Of a stretch of DNA of 64,000 nucleotides, positions 41,666 through 52,537 are shown one piece after another (position 1 is the stretch's first letter; each line of letters opens with the position of its first letter). The stretch is taken from assembly GCF_016641735.1 (NCBI RefSeq), contig NZ_JAEDAO010000001.1, positions 2,480,001 through 2,544,000 of the forward strand, written 5' to 3'. Source of the stretch: Ramlibacter algicola (lineage in GTDB: Bacteria > Pseudomonadota > Gammaproteobacteria > Burkholderiales > Burkholderiaceae_C). The translations under genes and the position numbers were made by a program. The notes under the pieces were generated by a model. The model saw only the letters and a program-made list of their open reading frames with translations, had not been told where the DNA came from and searched no databases.

Positions 41666-42306
41666 ATGACCGCACTGCACCTGCACACCCCTTCCACCGT
41701 TCCGGCGGCCGCGTTCGGCCCGCGTCCTTCGCTCGCCGAGCGCGTCGTGCTGCGCCACCTGCGGTCGCCCGCGGAGATCGCGAGCGTGCTGCACCTGCGC
41801 GACGAGATCGACCTGTCGGTGCACACGGCTGCCGGCAGGCAGCAATTCGAGACACTCGAAAAAAAAGAGACGAGTGCGGTCTCGTGTTCGGCTTCGAACT
41901 GGACGGCGAGACGGTCGGGACGGTCCGCGTCGTGCCGATGGGCTACGGGCTCACGCTGAGCGAGACGCTGTTCGCCCAACTCGGCGAGGCTGCCCCGGCG
42001 GCCCGCACCTGCGACTGGGAGGTGGGCCGCCTCGTGCTCGCCCCCGAGTACCGCAGTGACGTCGGCGCGCTGCGCCACTGCCTGCTGATGGCGCTGCGCT
42101 ACGGCGTCGCCCACGCCCACATCTCCTCGCTGTACGCCACCTGCACGCACGCGCTGAGCCGCCTGTACCGGCGCCTCGGCTGGGAAGCGTTCGCCAACGA
42201 AGTGCCCCTGGCCGGCACCGACAAGAGCTACACGCTGATCCGCGCCCAGGCCGGGCCGCTGATGGCCACGTTGTCCGGCCAGCGCGCGGCCGTGACCGCA
42301 CAATAG
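41666..42306 (+). CDS. GNAT-fold acyl synthase-like protein, split by a -1 frameshift at A8
   Basis: Frame one from ATG 41666 encodes 67 residues up to FETLEKK at the run of eight A (41859-41866), then would stop at 41959 with an unrelated tail. In the -1 frame the family sequence continues directly (RDECGLVFGFELDGETVGT) to 42306, giving 213 aa. The product looks like GNAT proteins of the N-acyl amino acid synthase (FeeM-like)/autoinducer-synthase group: HLRDEIDLSVH in the N-part, ETVGTVRVVPMG and CDWEVGRLVLAPEYR around the acyl-donor site, SRLYRRLGWEAF near the end. Expression could need ribosomal or polymerase slippage; a base-calling error or pseudogene is the alternative. An internal GTG at 41884 could start a 140-aa C-terminal piece. 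Confidence 0.7.
41859..41866 (+). other. A8 slippery run in the GNAT gene
   Basis: Codons GAA AAA AAA GAG form an A-AAA-AAA heptamer in frame. A -1 slip makes the next codon AGA, restoring the GNAT frame. One extra A by polymerase slippage gives the same protein. AAA and AGA are rare in this genome, where Lys is nearly always AAG. A short inverted repeat ACGAG/CTCGT (41870-41874, 41881-41885) follows. Confidence 0.6.
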
Positions 42307-42320
42307 GGACGGAGCGGTCG

Positions 42321-44825
42321 ATGCAAGCGATCCGACGGCTGTTCGCGGGCTACGTGGATTACCACCGGCATGGCCCGCTCATGCTGCGCTACCTGAGCCT
42401 CGCGGGCCTGTTCTTCTTCCCCGCGTACTACCTGCTGCGCTTCACCAAGGCGGACCCGGGCTTCGACGACTGGCTGCTGCGCATCGTCGACACCGCCATC
42501 TGCGCCGGCCTGTTCCTGCGCGACCGCTGGCCGGAGCGCCTGCGCCGCTACTACTACGCCTACTCGTACCTCGTGGTGATCATCACGTTGCCGTACACCT
42601 TCGTGTTCCAGTCGCTGAAGAACGGCGGCGGCACGGTGGCGGTCGGCAACACGCTGATGGCGACGTTCATCGTGCTGCTGCTGGCGGACTGGCGGAACAT
42701 GATCGTGATGCTGGCCACCGGCTTCGGCGCCGCGGTGCTCACGTACATCGCGTTCGATCCCTCGCCATCGATGCCGGTCGACTACGCGGTGCGCTGGCCG
42801 ATCCTGCTGGGCACCGTCGTCGGTGGCAGCCTGTTCAAGTTCGCGCTCGAGCGCGCGACGGCGGAGAAGGTGCGCAGCGCCTACGCGTCGCTGGCGGCGT
42901 CCATCGCGCACGAAATGCGCAATCCGCTCACCCAGCTGAAGCACAGCCTCGAAGGCGTGCAGCAGGTGCTGCCGCCGCCCGGCGCGTTCCACCATTCGAT
43001 GTCCTCGATCGGCCATGCCGAACTGGACGTGCTGTACCGCCACGTCGCGCACGGCGAACTGGCGATCCGCCGCGGCCTGCAGGCGATCTCGATGACGCTG
43101 GACGAGGTGCACGCCAAGCCACCCGACAGCGCGTCGTTCCAGTTCCTGTCGGCCGCCGAGGTGGTGCACAAGGCGGTCGACGAATTCAGCCTCGGCAGCG
43201 ACGAGGCCCACGAGCGCGTGCGGGTGCACGTGCACGACGACTTCCATTTCCGGGGCGACGAGACAGCGTTCCTGTACGTGCTGTTCAACCTGATGAAGAA
43301 CGCGCTGTACTACGCGACGCGCTTCCCGGACACGCGGGTCGACATCACGGTGGGCGAGCACGAGGTGAAGGTGCGCGACACCGGCCCCGGCATCGCGCCC
43401 GACGTGCTGCAAGGCCTGTTCGAGCCGTTCAGCTCGTTCGGCAAGGCGGGCGGCACCGGCCTCGGACTGGCGTACTGCAAGCGCGTGATGAAGGCGTTCG
43501 GCGGCAGCATCCACTGCGAGTCGCAGCTGGGCAGCTTCACCGAGTTCACCATGCACTTCCCGCCGATCAGCGAAGCGGAACGCGAGGTGCACCGCCGCCA
43601 GATCCTGGAGGGCGCGTATGCGGTCCTGGCGGGCAAGCGGCTGCTGCTGGTGGAGGACGACGCCGCGCAGCGCGTCACCACGCGCCACAAGCTGCGGCCG
43701 CTGGGCCTCGTCATCGACGACGCCGCCGACGGCCAGCGCGCGCTCGAGATGCTGGCGCGTCATGCCTATGACCTGGTGCTGCTGGACCTGCACATGCCGG
43801 TGCTCGACGGCTACCAGGTCGTGCAGCGCGTGCGCCAGGGGCAGGTGCCGGCCAACCGCTACGTGCGCATCCTCGCGCACACCAGCGAGCCGCCGCACGT
43901 CGCCCGCGTGAAGACGCAGCGGGCGGGCATGGACGCCTTCGTGAGCAAGCCCTGCGCGCAATTGCAGCTGGCCATGGCCTTGCAGCGCGCGCTGCAGCGC
44001 CCCGTGCCGCGCGCCGCCAGCCGGCCGCTGGAGGGGCGGCACCTGCTGCTGGCCGACGACAGCGCGTACAACCGGCGCGCCGTCGCCGCCTACCTGCGCG
44101 ACGCGGGGGCCGAAGTCACCGAGGTGGACCACGGTGTCGCCGTCCTGGAGCGTCTCGAGGGCGAAACGTTCGACGCGGTCCTGATGGACCTGAACATGCC
44201 CGGCCTGGACGGCCTGGAGACCACGCGCGCCATCCGCGGCAGCAGTGCCGGCTGGTCGCGCCTGCCGATCGTCGCGCTCACCGCGCATTCGGACGCGCCC
44301 GCCATCGACGCCGCGCGCGCGGCCGGCATGGACGGCTTCCTGGTCAAGCCGGTCGACGCGCCGGTGCTGTACGACACGCTGCTCGGCCTGTTGTCGCTCC
44401 CGCGCGCTGCCGGCGAAGTCACGCCCGCCTTGCCGCCGGCGTCGCCTCCCGAGGGGGAAGGACCGCTGCTCAACGAGTCGCGTCTGGACAGCTACCGCCG
44501 GCTCGGGCTGCTCGACGAGTTGCTGGCCGACTACCTGCCGGAGATCGGGCGCCTGCTCGGCGTGCTGGATGCCGCGGTGGAGGCGAGCGAACTGGACCGC
44601 GCCAGCGAGGCGCTGCACTCGCTGCTCGGCATGAGCGGGGAGGCCGGCGCGCTGGCGCTCTACACCCGCGTGCGCGCCGTCTACGTCCCGGTGCTGGAAC
44701 AGCGCCGCTGGCCCGACGACGCTGCGTGGCTGGCGGAGTTGCGCGCGCTGGCGGGACGCACCGGCGATGCCCTGCGTGCCTATGCCGCCCAGTCGGACCC
44801 GGCCGGCATTGCGCACAGGGGCTAG
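42321..44825 (+). CDS. CqsS/LqsS/PhcS-like hybrid sensor histidine kinase (HK-REC-REC-HPt)
   Basis: 834-aa membrane sensor. About six TM helices lie in residues 20-175 with very short loops. There is no PAS or HAMP. The dimerisation box SIAHEMRNPLTQLKHSLE has phospho-His197. The ATPase domain has LFNLMKNALYYAT, VRDTGPGIAPDVL and GGTGLGLAYCKRVMKAFGG. REC1 has Asp489 (LLDLHMPVLDG), REC2 Asp623 (LMDLNMPGLDG). A C-terminal HPt has His766 in ALHSLLGMSGEAGA. The TM layout and the IAHEMRNP and FGGxI blocks match the Vibrio CqsS, Legionella LqsS and Ralstonia PhcS sensors of diffusible signals. It starts 14 nt after the GNAT gene with a GGAG site. Confidence 0.9.
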   Translation: MQAIRRLFAGYVDYHRHGPLMLRYLSLAGLFFFPAYYLLRFTKADPGFDDWLLRIVDTAICAGLFLRDRWPERLRRYYYAYSYLVVIITLPYTFVFQSLKNGGGTVAVGNTLMATFIVLLLADWRNMIVMLATGFGAAVLTYIAFDPSPSMPVDYAVRWPILLGTVVGGSLFKFALERATAEKVRSAYASLAASIAHEMRNPLTQLKHSLEGVQQVLPPPGAFHHSMSSIGHAELDVLYRHVAHGELAIRRGLQAISMTLDEVHAKPPDSASFQFLSAAEVVHKAVDEFSLGSDEAHERVRVHVHDDFHFRGDETAFLYVLFNLMKNALYYATRFPDTRVDITVGEHEVKVRDTGPGIAPDVLQGLFEPFSSFGKAGGTGLGLAYCKRVMKAFGGSIHCESQLGSFTEFTMHFPPISEAEREVHRRQILEGAYAVLAGKRLLLVEDDAAQRVTTRHKLRPLGLVIDDAADGQRALEMLARHAYDLVLLDLHMPVLDGYQVVQRVRQGQVPANRYVRILAHTSEPPHVARVKTQRAGMDAFVSKPCAQLQLAMALQRALQRPVPRAASRPLEGRHLLLADDSAYNRRAVAAYLRDAGAEVTEVDHGVAVLERLEGETFDAVLMDLNMPGLDGLETTRAIRGSSAGWSRLPIVALTAHSDAPAIDAARAAGMDGFLVKPVDAPVLYDTLLGLLSLPRAAGEVTPALPPASPPEGEGPLLNESRLDSYRRLGLLDELLADYLPEIGRLLGVLDAAVEASELDRASEALHSLLGMSGEAGALALYTRVRAVYVPVLEQRRWPDDAAWLAELRALAGRTGDALRAYAAQSDPAGIAHRG

Positions 44826-44830
44826 ACGCG

Positions 44831-45991
44831 ATGGAAGTCTCCCGCACGATCCTCTACGTCGACGACGAGGCGACACCGCGCAAGTGGTTCGCCCGCAGCT
44901 TCGGCGACGAGTTCGAGGTCCTCACCGCGGCCGGGGCCGACGAGGCCCTCGCGCTGCTCGCCGAGCGCAAGGACGGCGTCGCCGTGCTGGTCACCGACTA
45001 CCGCATGCCCGGCCGCGACGGCATGGACCTGCTGGCCGACGTGCAGCGCGAGCACCGGCACCTCGTCCGCCTGCTCGCCACCGCCTACGCCGAGAAAAAC
45101 GTGGCGATCGCCGCCGTCAACCAGGCGCGCGTGTTCCGCATCCTCGAGAAGCCGCTCGAGGACGGGCCCACCCGCGAAGCATTGCGCGAAGCGGTCGCGC
45201 TCTATCGATCGCAGGCCATCGAGCGCATGCTCAACGAGAACCGCGTGGCAGCCTTGCGCGAGACGCTCGGCTTCCTCGCCCACGAGCTCAACACGCCGCT
45301 GTCCACCGTGCGCGGCTGCGTGGCCAGCGTCGCCGCTCGCCACCTGCCGCACCACGCGGGGGACGCCGCCGGCGTCGCCCGCTTCGAGGAACAGCAGCCG
45401 GGCGAACTGCTCGCGGCGCTCGAACGCGCCGAGCGACGCGCCCTCTATTGCCAGTCGATCGTCGCGACCTTCCTGCAGTCCGCGCGCGATGCGTATCCAG
45501 GCGCGGGCCCGCAGTCCGTGACGGCCTCGCAGCTGGTCGACGCGCTGATGGCCGAGTACGCCTTCGAGGACGGCGAGCGCGCGTGGGTCGGCACGCGCGT
45601 GCGGCGCGATTTCAGCCTGCCGGGCCGCCGCGACCTGCTGTACCTCGTGCTGTGCACGCTGGCCAAGAACGCGCTGCAGCACCTGCGCGGCCGGCCGTCG
45701 CCGCGCCTGCTCATCGAAGCGGGCTGCGAAGGATCGGGCGCGGCCGCGCGCGGCTGGATCCGCTTCGAGGACAACGGCCCGGGGATCCCCGAGGACGTGC
45801 TCGCGCGCCTGACGCACGAACCCGTCTCCACGCGCAGCGGCGGCACCGGCATGGGACTGCTCTTCTGCCAGCGCGTGCTGCAAGCCGCGGGCGGCTCGGT
45901 GCGCATCGCGTCGGCGCCGGGGCAGGGCACCACCGTCACGCTGTCGTTCGACCGCTCGGTCGACTGCGCCATGGCACCCGCCGGCGCCTGA
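44831..45991 (+). CDS. REC-HK response regulator (PhcR-like)
   Basis: 386-aa soluble protein. The receiver (residues 1-115) has acidic pocket YVDDEATPRKWF, Asp56 in VTDYRMPGRDG and Lys in RILEKPL. A kinase-like domain follows, with His151 in GFLAHELNTPLSTVRG, N box LCTLAKNALQHL, FEDNGPGIPEDV and GGTGMGLLFCQRV. There is no DNA-binding domain. This REC-HK layout is that of PhcR in Ralstonia, which works with PhcS. The start is 5 nt after the sensor gene, so co-expression is likely. The downstream transcription factor must lie outside the cluster. Confidence 0.88.
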   Translation: MEVSRTILYVDDEATPRKWFARSFGDEFEVLTAAGADEALALLAERKDGVAVLVTDYRMPGRDGMDLLADVQREHRHLVRLLATAYAEKNVAIAAVNQARVFRILEKPLEDGPTREALREAVALYRSQAIERMLNENRVAALRETLGFLAHELNTPLSTVRGCVASVAARHLPHHAGDAAGVARFEEQQPGELLAALERAERRALYCQSIVATFLQSARDAYPGAGPQSVTASQLVDALMAEYAFEDGERAWVGTRVRRDFSLPGRRDLLYLVLCTLAKNALQHLRGRPSPRLLIEAGCEGSGAAARGWIRFEDNGPGIPEDVLARLTHEPVSTRSGGTGMGLLFCQRVLQAAGGSVRIASAPGQGTTVTLSFDRSVDCAMAPAGA

Positions 45992-46006
45992 AAGCCCGCC
46001 TGCCTT

Positions 46007-46032
46007 GCTCGGCCGCCGGCGGCGGCGCGAGC
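46007..46032. terminator. GC-rich hairpin after the signalling cluster
   Basis: GCTCG (46007-46011) and GCCGCC (46012-46017) pair with GGCGGC (46021-46026) and CGAGC (46028-46032), with a bulged G at 46027. It starts 15 nt after the regulator stop. There is no T tract, so it is a weak terminator candidate. Confidence 0.35.
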
Positions 46033-46091
46033 ATTCCGGCTTAGCATCGGCCCTTCGATTCGCCATTGCGCAGAAGGAAGAAGGAGACGCC

Positions 46092-47720
<1,629 letters not shown>

Positions 47721-47749
47721 AGTCGGTGGTGTCACGCGTGCGATAGGGG

Positions 47750-47767
47750 GCCCGTTTGCTTACGGGC
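47750..47767. terminator. Small hairpin between acyl-CoA ligase and binding protein genes
   Basis: The stem GCCCGT/ACGGGC (47750-47755, 47762-47767) has loop TTGCTT. Only a weak ATT follows. It may attenuate read-through into the transporter genes. Confidence 0.3.
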
Positions 47768-47845
47768 ATTCCCTGACGGTGCACTGCACAAAAGCCGCTA
47801 CCCTGCGCGCATCGCACCCCACTTTAGACCTACAAGGAGACGATC

Positions 47846-49195
47846 ATGTTTGCGTTGAGGCATGTCACCGTGGCCGCCGTGCTGGCCGTCGCCGGCGCTG
47901 GTTACGCGTTCGCCCAGGCCGCACCCGCCAAGCCGGCCCCCGCCGCCAAGCCGGCGGCGCCCGCGGCGAAGGCCGCCACCGCCGCCGCTCCTGCCGCCGC
48001 CTCGACACCCGCCAAGGGCGGCCCGCTCTCCGGCCAGACCGTGCGCATCGCCTTCATGGACCCGCTGTCGGGTCCCTTCGCCAACGTGGGCCAGAACCAG
48101 CTCAAGAGCTGGCAGTTCGCCGCCGAGCAGCTGGGCAACCGCGCGCCGTCCGGCGTGAAGTTCGAGGTCGTCGGCTTCGACAACAAGGGCTCGCCGCAGG
48201 AGAGCCTGAACACGCTCAAGGCCGCCACCGACCAGGGCTTCCGCTACGTGGTGCAGGGCAACGGCTCGGGCGCCGGCCTCGCGATCCTGGACGCCGTGTC
48301 CAAGTACAACGAGCGCAATCCCGGCAAGGAACTGATCTACCTGAACTACGCGGCCGTCGATCCCGCGATGACCAACGAGAAGTGCGACTACTGGCACTTC
48401 CGCCTGGACGCCGACACCTCCATGAAGATGGAGGCGCTGACCACCTTCATGAAGGACCAGCCCCAGGTCAAGAAGGTCTACCTGCTCAACCAGAACTACT
48501 CGCACGGCCACCAGGTCGCCAAGTACTTCAAGGACGGGATGAAGCGCAAGCGCCCGGACGTGCAGATCGCCGGCGAGGACCTGCACCCGATCGGCCAGGT
48601 CAAGGACTTCTCGCCCTACGTGGCGAAGATCAAGCAGTCGGGCGCCGACGCCATCGTCACCGGCAACTGGGGCCAGGACCTCACGCTGCTGGTCAAGGCG
48701 ATGAACGACGCCGGCCTGAAGATCCCGATGTACACCTACTACGCCGGCGTCACCGGCACGCCCACCGCGCTGGCCGCGGGCGGCGACAGCGAGGTGTACG
48801 TGGTGGCCTACGGCCATGCCAACCACACGGGCGAGCTCGGCAAGATGGGCGCGGACTTCCACAAGAAGTTCAACGACGACTACTACACCTACGCCACCTA
48901 CAACGGCATCGGCCTGCTGAACGCCGCGATGGCCAAGGCGGGTTCCACCGAACCGTCGAAGGTGGCCAAGGCGCTGGAAGGCATGCAGGTCAAGAGCTTC
49001 GCCGGCGACGTGACGATGCGCGCGTCCGACCACCAGCTGCAGCAGTCGATGTTCATCACCAAGTGGCAGAAGGCCAAGAAGGGTGAGTACAGCGTCGAGA
49101 ACACCGGCTACACGTTCGTGCCGATCAAGCAGTTCGACCCGTACGTGTCCAGCACGCCGACCAGCTGCCAGATGAAGCGGCCGAGCGGCGCCTGA
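47846..49195 (+). CDS. LivK-type ABC transporter substrate-binding protein
   Basis: 449-aa periplasmic binding protein of the branched-chain amino acid/hydrophobic substrate class. A signal peptide ends AFAQ (about residue 24). An unusual Ala/Pro/Lys linker (about 25-57, APAKPAPAAKPA pattern) precedes the mature fold, QTVRIAFMDPLSGPFANVGQ, FEVVGFDNKGSPQ, YLLNQNYSHGHQ and TYNGIGLLNAAMAK. The AAGGAG site is clear. The ligand is not determined. Its place between an acyl-CoA ligase and beta-oxidation genes suggests a fatty-acid-like or branched-chain acid ligand. A CTAG-rich inverted repeat separates it from the permease gene. Confidence 0.9.
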   Translation: MFALRHVTVAAVLAVAGAGYAFAQAAPAKPAPAAKPAAPAAKAATAAAPAAASTPAKGGPLSGQTVRIAFMDPLSGPFANVGQNQLKSWQFAAEQLGNRAPSGVKFEVVGFDNKGSPQESLNTLKAATDQGFRYVVQGNGSGAGLAILDAVSKYNERNPGKELIYLNYAAVDPAMTNEKCDYWHFRLDADTSMKMEALTTFMKDQPQVKKVYLLNQNYSHGHQVAKYFKDGMKRKRPDVQIAGEDLHPIGQVKDFSPYVAKIKQSGADAIVTGNWGQDLTLLVKAMNDAGLKIPMYTYYAGVTGTPTALAAGGDSEVYVVAYGHANHTGELGKMGADFHKKFNDDYYTYATYNGIGLLNAAMAKAGSTEPSKVAKALEGMQVKSFAGDVTMRASDHQLQQSMFITKWQKAKKGEYSVENTGYTFVPIKQFDPYVSSTPTSCQMKRPSGA

Positions 49196-49226
49196 GCGCC
49201 ACTGCGCGGCGCGCCGCGCCGGTCCG

Positions 49227-49333
49227 CAGGGGCTAGGGACTAGGGGCTAGGGACCAGGGGAAGAGGTCTTGCTAGCCCCTAGCCTTGTCTGCCCCCGCAT
49301 TCCCAGCCCCTAGCACCTAGTCCCTAGCCCCTG
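49227..49333. repeat. CTAG-rich inverted repeat between binding protein and livH
   Basis: The left arm (49227-49260) and right arm (49302-49333) are near-perfect inverted complements sharing CAGGGGCTAGGGACTAGG. The loop holds a third copy CTAGCCCCTAG (49272-49282). Eight CTAG tetramers occur in 95 bp (49233-49327). The right arm ends 2 nt before the livH GTG start. Such CTAGCCCCTAG arrays are known to me from Comamonadaceae genomes, but this was not searched. Confidence 0.85.
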
Positions 49334-49335
49334 AC

Positions 49336-50283
49336 GTGGAATTCTTCACCATCCAGCTGCTGAACGGCATCAGCTACGGGCTGCTGCTGTTCATGCTGAG
49401 TTCCGGCCTCACGCTGATCTTCAGCATGATGGGCGTGCTCAACTTCGCGCACGCGAGCTTCTACATGCTGGGCGCGTACTTCGCGTTCACCGTTGCGCAG
49501 TTCGCGGGCTACTTCCCCGCGCTCATCCTGGCGCCGCTGCTCGTGGGCGTGCTCGGCGCGCTGTTCGAGCGGCTGTGCCTGCGGCGCGTGCACAAGTACG
49601 GCCACGTGGCCGAACTGCTGATCACGTTCGGCCTGTCCTTCATCATCCTGGAGATGGTGCAGCTGGTGTGGGGCACCAGCTCGGTGGACTACCGCGTGCC
49701 GGCGCTGCTGTCCGGCCCGCTGTTCACGCTGTACGGCACCCAGTTCCCGATGTACCGCGGCTTCATGATGCTGGTGGCGCTGCTGATGCTGGTGGTCATC
49801 TGGCTGCTGTTGACGCGCACCCGCATAGGGCTCGTCATCCAGGCCGCGCTCACGCACCCGGAGACGGTGGAGGCGCTGGGCCACAACGTGCCGCGCGTGT
49901 TCATGCTGGTCTTCGGCGGCGGCTGCGCGCTCGCGGCGCTGGCCGGGGTGATCGGCGGCAACGCGTTCGTCACCGAGCCGGGCATGGCGGGCGCGGTCGG
50001 CTCCGTCATCTTCGTCGTCGTCGTGGTCGGCGGCATGGGGTCGCTGGCCGGGGCGTTCGTCGCGTCGCTGCTGATCGGCGTCATCCAGACCTTCGCCGTC
50101 GGCATCGACACCTCGCTGGTCTCGACGCTGTCCACGATCGGCATGGAGGTCGGCCCGGACACCTTCGGCTACGCGCTGTGGAAGCTGAAGATCAGCCAGA
50201 TCGCGCCGATCCTGCCGTACCTGTTCCTCGTGCTGATCCTGGTGTTCCGTCCCAAGGGCCTGCTGGGTACCCGCGAAGGTTGA
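49336..50283 (+). CDS. livH: LivH-type ABC permease
   Basis: 315-aa inner-membrane permease with about eight TM helices. The start is GTG at 49336: (M)EFFTIQLLNGISYGLLLFML, the LivH N-terminus. Other blocks are FSMMGVLNFAHASFYMLGA, TFGLSFIILE and VVVVGGMGSLAGAFVASLLIG. No Shine-Dalgarno is visible because the CTAG repeat occupies the upstream bases. Translation may thus be affected by the hairpin. Confidence 0.93.
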   Translation: MEFFTIQLLNGISYGLLLFMLSSGLTLIFSMMGVLNFAHASFYMLGAYFAFTVAQFAGYFPALILAPLLVGVLGALFERLCLRRVHKYGHVAELLITFGLSFIILEMVQLVWGTSSVDYRVPALLSGPLFTLYGTQFPMYRGFMMLVALLMLVVIWLLLTRTRIGLVIQAALTHPETVEALGHNVPRVFMLVFGGGCALAALAGVIGGNAFVTEPGMAGAVGSVIFVVVVVGGMGSLAGAFVASLLIGVIQTFAVGIDTSLVSTLSTIGMEVGPDTFGYALWKLKISQIAPILPYLFLVLILVFRPKGLLGTREG

Positions 50284-50287
50284 TGCG

Positions 50288-51687
50288 ATGAGTTCCCTGA
50301 CCGACACGCAGACCCCGGACACCGCGCGCGAGAACTCGCGCACCGGCGTGCCGATGCCCGTGCCCGGCGCCACCGCGGCGCCGATCCCCGCGCACCGCGG
50401 CCACGGCTACTACGAGTTCCGCCCGCTCAACATCGGCCGCTGGATCCTCTGGAGCCTGTTCGCCATCATCCTGGGCGTCGCGCCGATGGTGTGGACCAGC
50501 TCGCTGGCCCACACGATGCTCAGCCAGATGGGCATCGCGATCATCGTCTGCCTCTCGTACAACATGCTGCTGGGGCAGGGCGGCATGCTCAGCTTCGGCC
50601 ATGCCGTGTATTCGGGCCTGGGCTCGTTCTTCGCGATCCACGCGCTGAACCTGGTGTCCAAGGGCCAGTGGCCGATCCCCGTCAGCCTGCTGCCCATCAT
50701 CGGCGGGCTCGCCGGCATGTTCTTCGCCGTCCTCCTCGGCTGGGTGACGACGAAGAAGGCCGCGACGCCGTTCGCGATGATCACGCTGGGCGTCGGCGAA
50801 CTGGTGTTCGCGATGTCGCTGATGTTCCCCGAGTTCTTCGGCGGCGAAGGCGGCGTCAGCGGCAACCGCGTCGCCGGCCCGAAGCCGTTCGGCATCACCT
50901 TCGGCCCGCAGATCCAGCTGTACTACCTGATCGCCATCTACACCTTCGTGTGCACGGGACTGATGTTCGCCTTCACGCGCACGCCGCTGGGCCGCATGCT
51001 CAACGCGGTGCGCGACAACCCCGAGCGGGTGGAGTTCGTCGGCTACGACACGCAGAAGGTGCGCTACATCGCCTTCATCATCGCGGCCTTCTTCGCCGGC
51101 ATCTCCGGCGGCCTGGCGGCGCTCAACTTCGAGATCGTCACCTCGGAAGTCGTCAGCGGCTACCGCTCGGGCGCCTACCTGCTGTTCACGTTCCTCGGCG
51201 GCGCCACCTTCTTCTTCGGCCCGATCATCGGCGGCGTGCTGATGGTGCTGGCCTTCGTGCTGCTGTCGGAGGTCACCAAAGCCTGGTTGCTGTACCTGGG
51301 CCTGGTGTTCCTGTTCATGGTGATGTACGCGCCCGGCGGCATCGCCAGCCTGATCATGATGAACCTCCGCGTGGCGTCCTTCGGCCGCCTGCGCGAGCTG
51401 TGGGTCAGCTACCTGGCGCTCGCGGCCACCGCGTTCCTCGCGCTGCTGGGCGCGGCCGGCATGATCGAGATGGTCTACCACATCAAGCTGAACCCGGCGC
51501 TGGGTCCGGAACTGAAGTTCCTGGGCACGACGCTGAATGCGCACTCGGTGGACAGCTGGTTCGGCTGCGCCTTCGTGCTGCTCACCGGCATCGGCCTGTT
51601 CGAGCTTTCGCGCCGCGCGTTCAAGCGCCAGTGGGGCGAGATCCAGTCCGACATCGAGAAAGAGATCAAGCGCCGGGAGGCCCTGGC

Positions 51688-51691
<4 letters not shown>
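50288..51691 (+). CDS. livM: LivM-type ABC permease, long form
   Basis: 467-aa inner-membrane permease, longer than the usual 330-430 aa. A soluble N-terminal stretch of about 50 residues precedes the TM core (LLGQGGMLSFGHAVYSGLG, FMLGVGEL-like, GISGGLAALNFEIV, FLGGATFFFGPIIGGVLM). The C-terminus carries an added TM pair and a charged helix (QSDIEKEIKRREALA). The stop overlaps the livG ATG. It starts 4 nt after livH. Confidence 0.92.
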
Positions 51692-52536
<845 letters not shown>

Positions 52537-52537
52537 C

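Noticed and set aside
41666..41959. The 98-aa unshifted product of the GNAT frame as a stand-alone gene
   Set aside because: After FETLEKK the sequence loses all family likeness and is Ser/Arg-rich, whereas the -1 frame continues the family; kept only as the short product of a frameshifted gene.
42228..44876. An 882-codon antisense frame over the sensor kinase gene
   Set aside because: Shadow of the hybrid kinase; no start signal or domain.
49227..49333. An insertion sequence end or attachment site in the CTAG repeat
   Set aside because: No transposase or integrase gene and no target-site duplication is visible; the structure is a simple inverted repeat.
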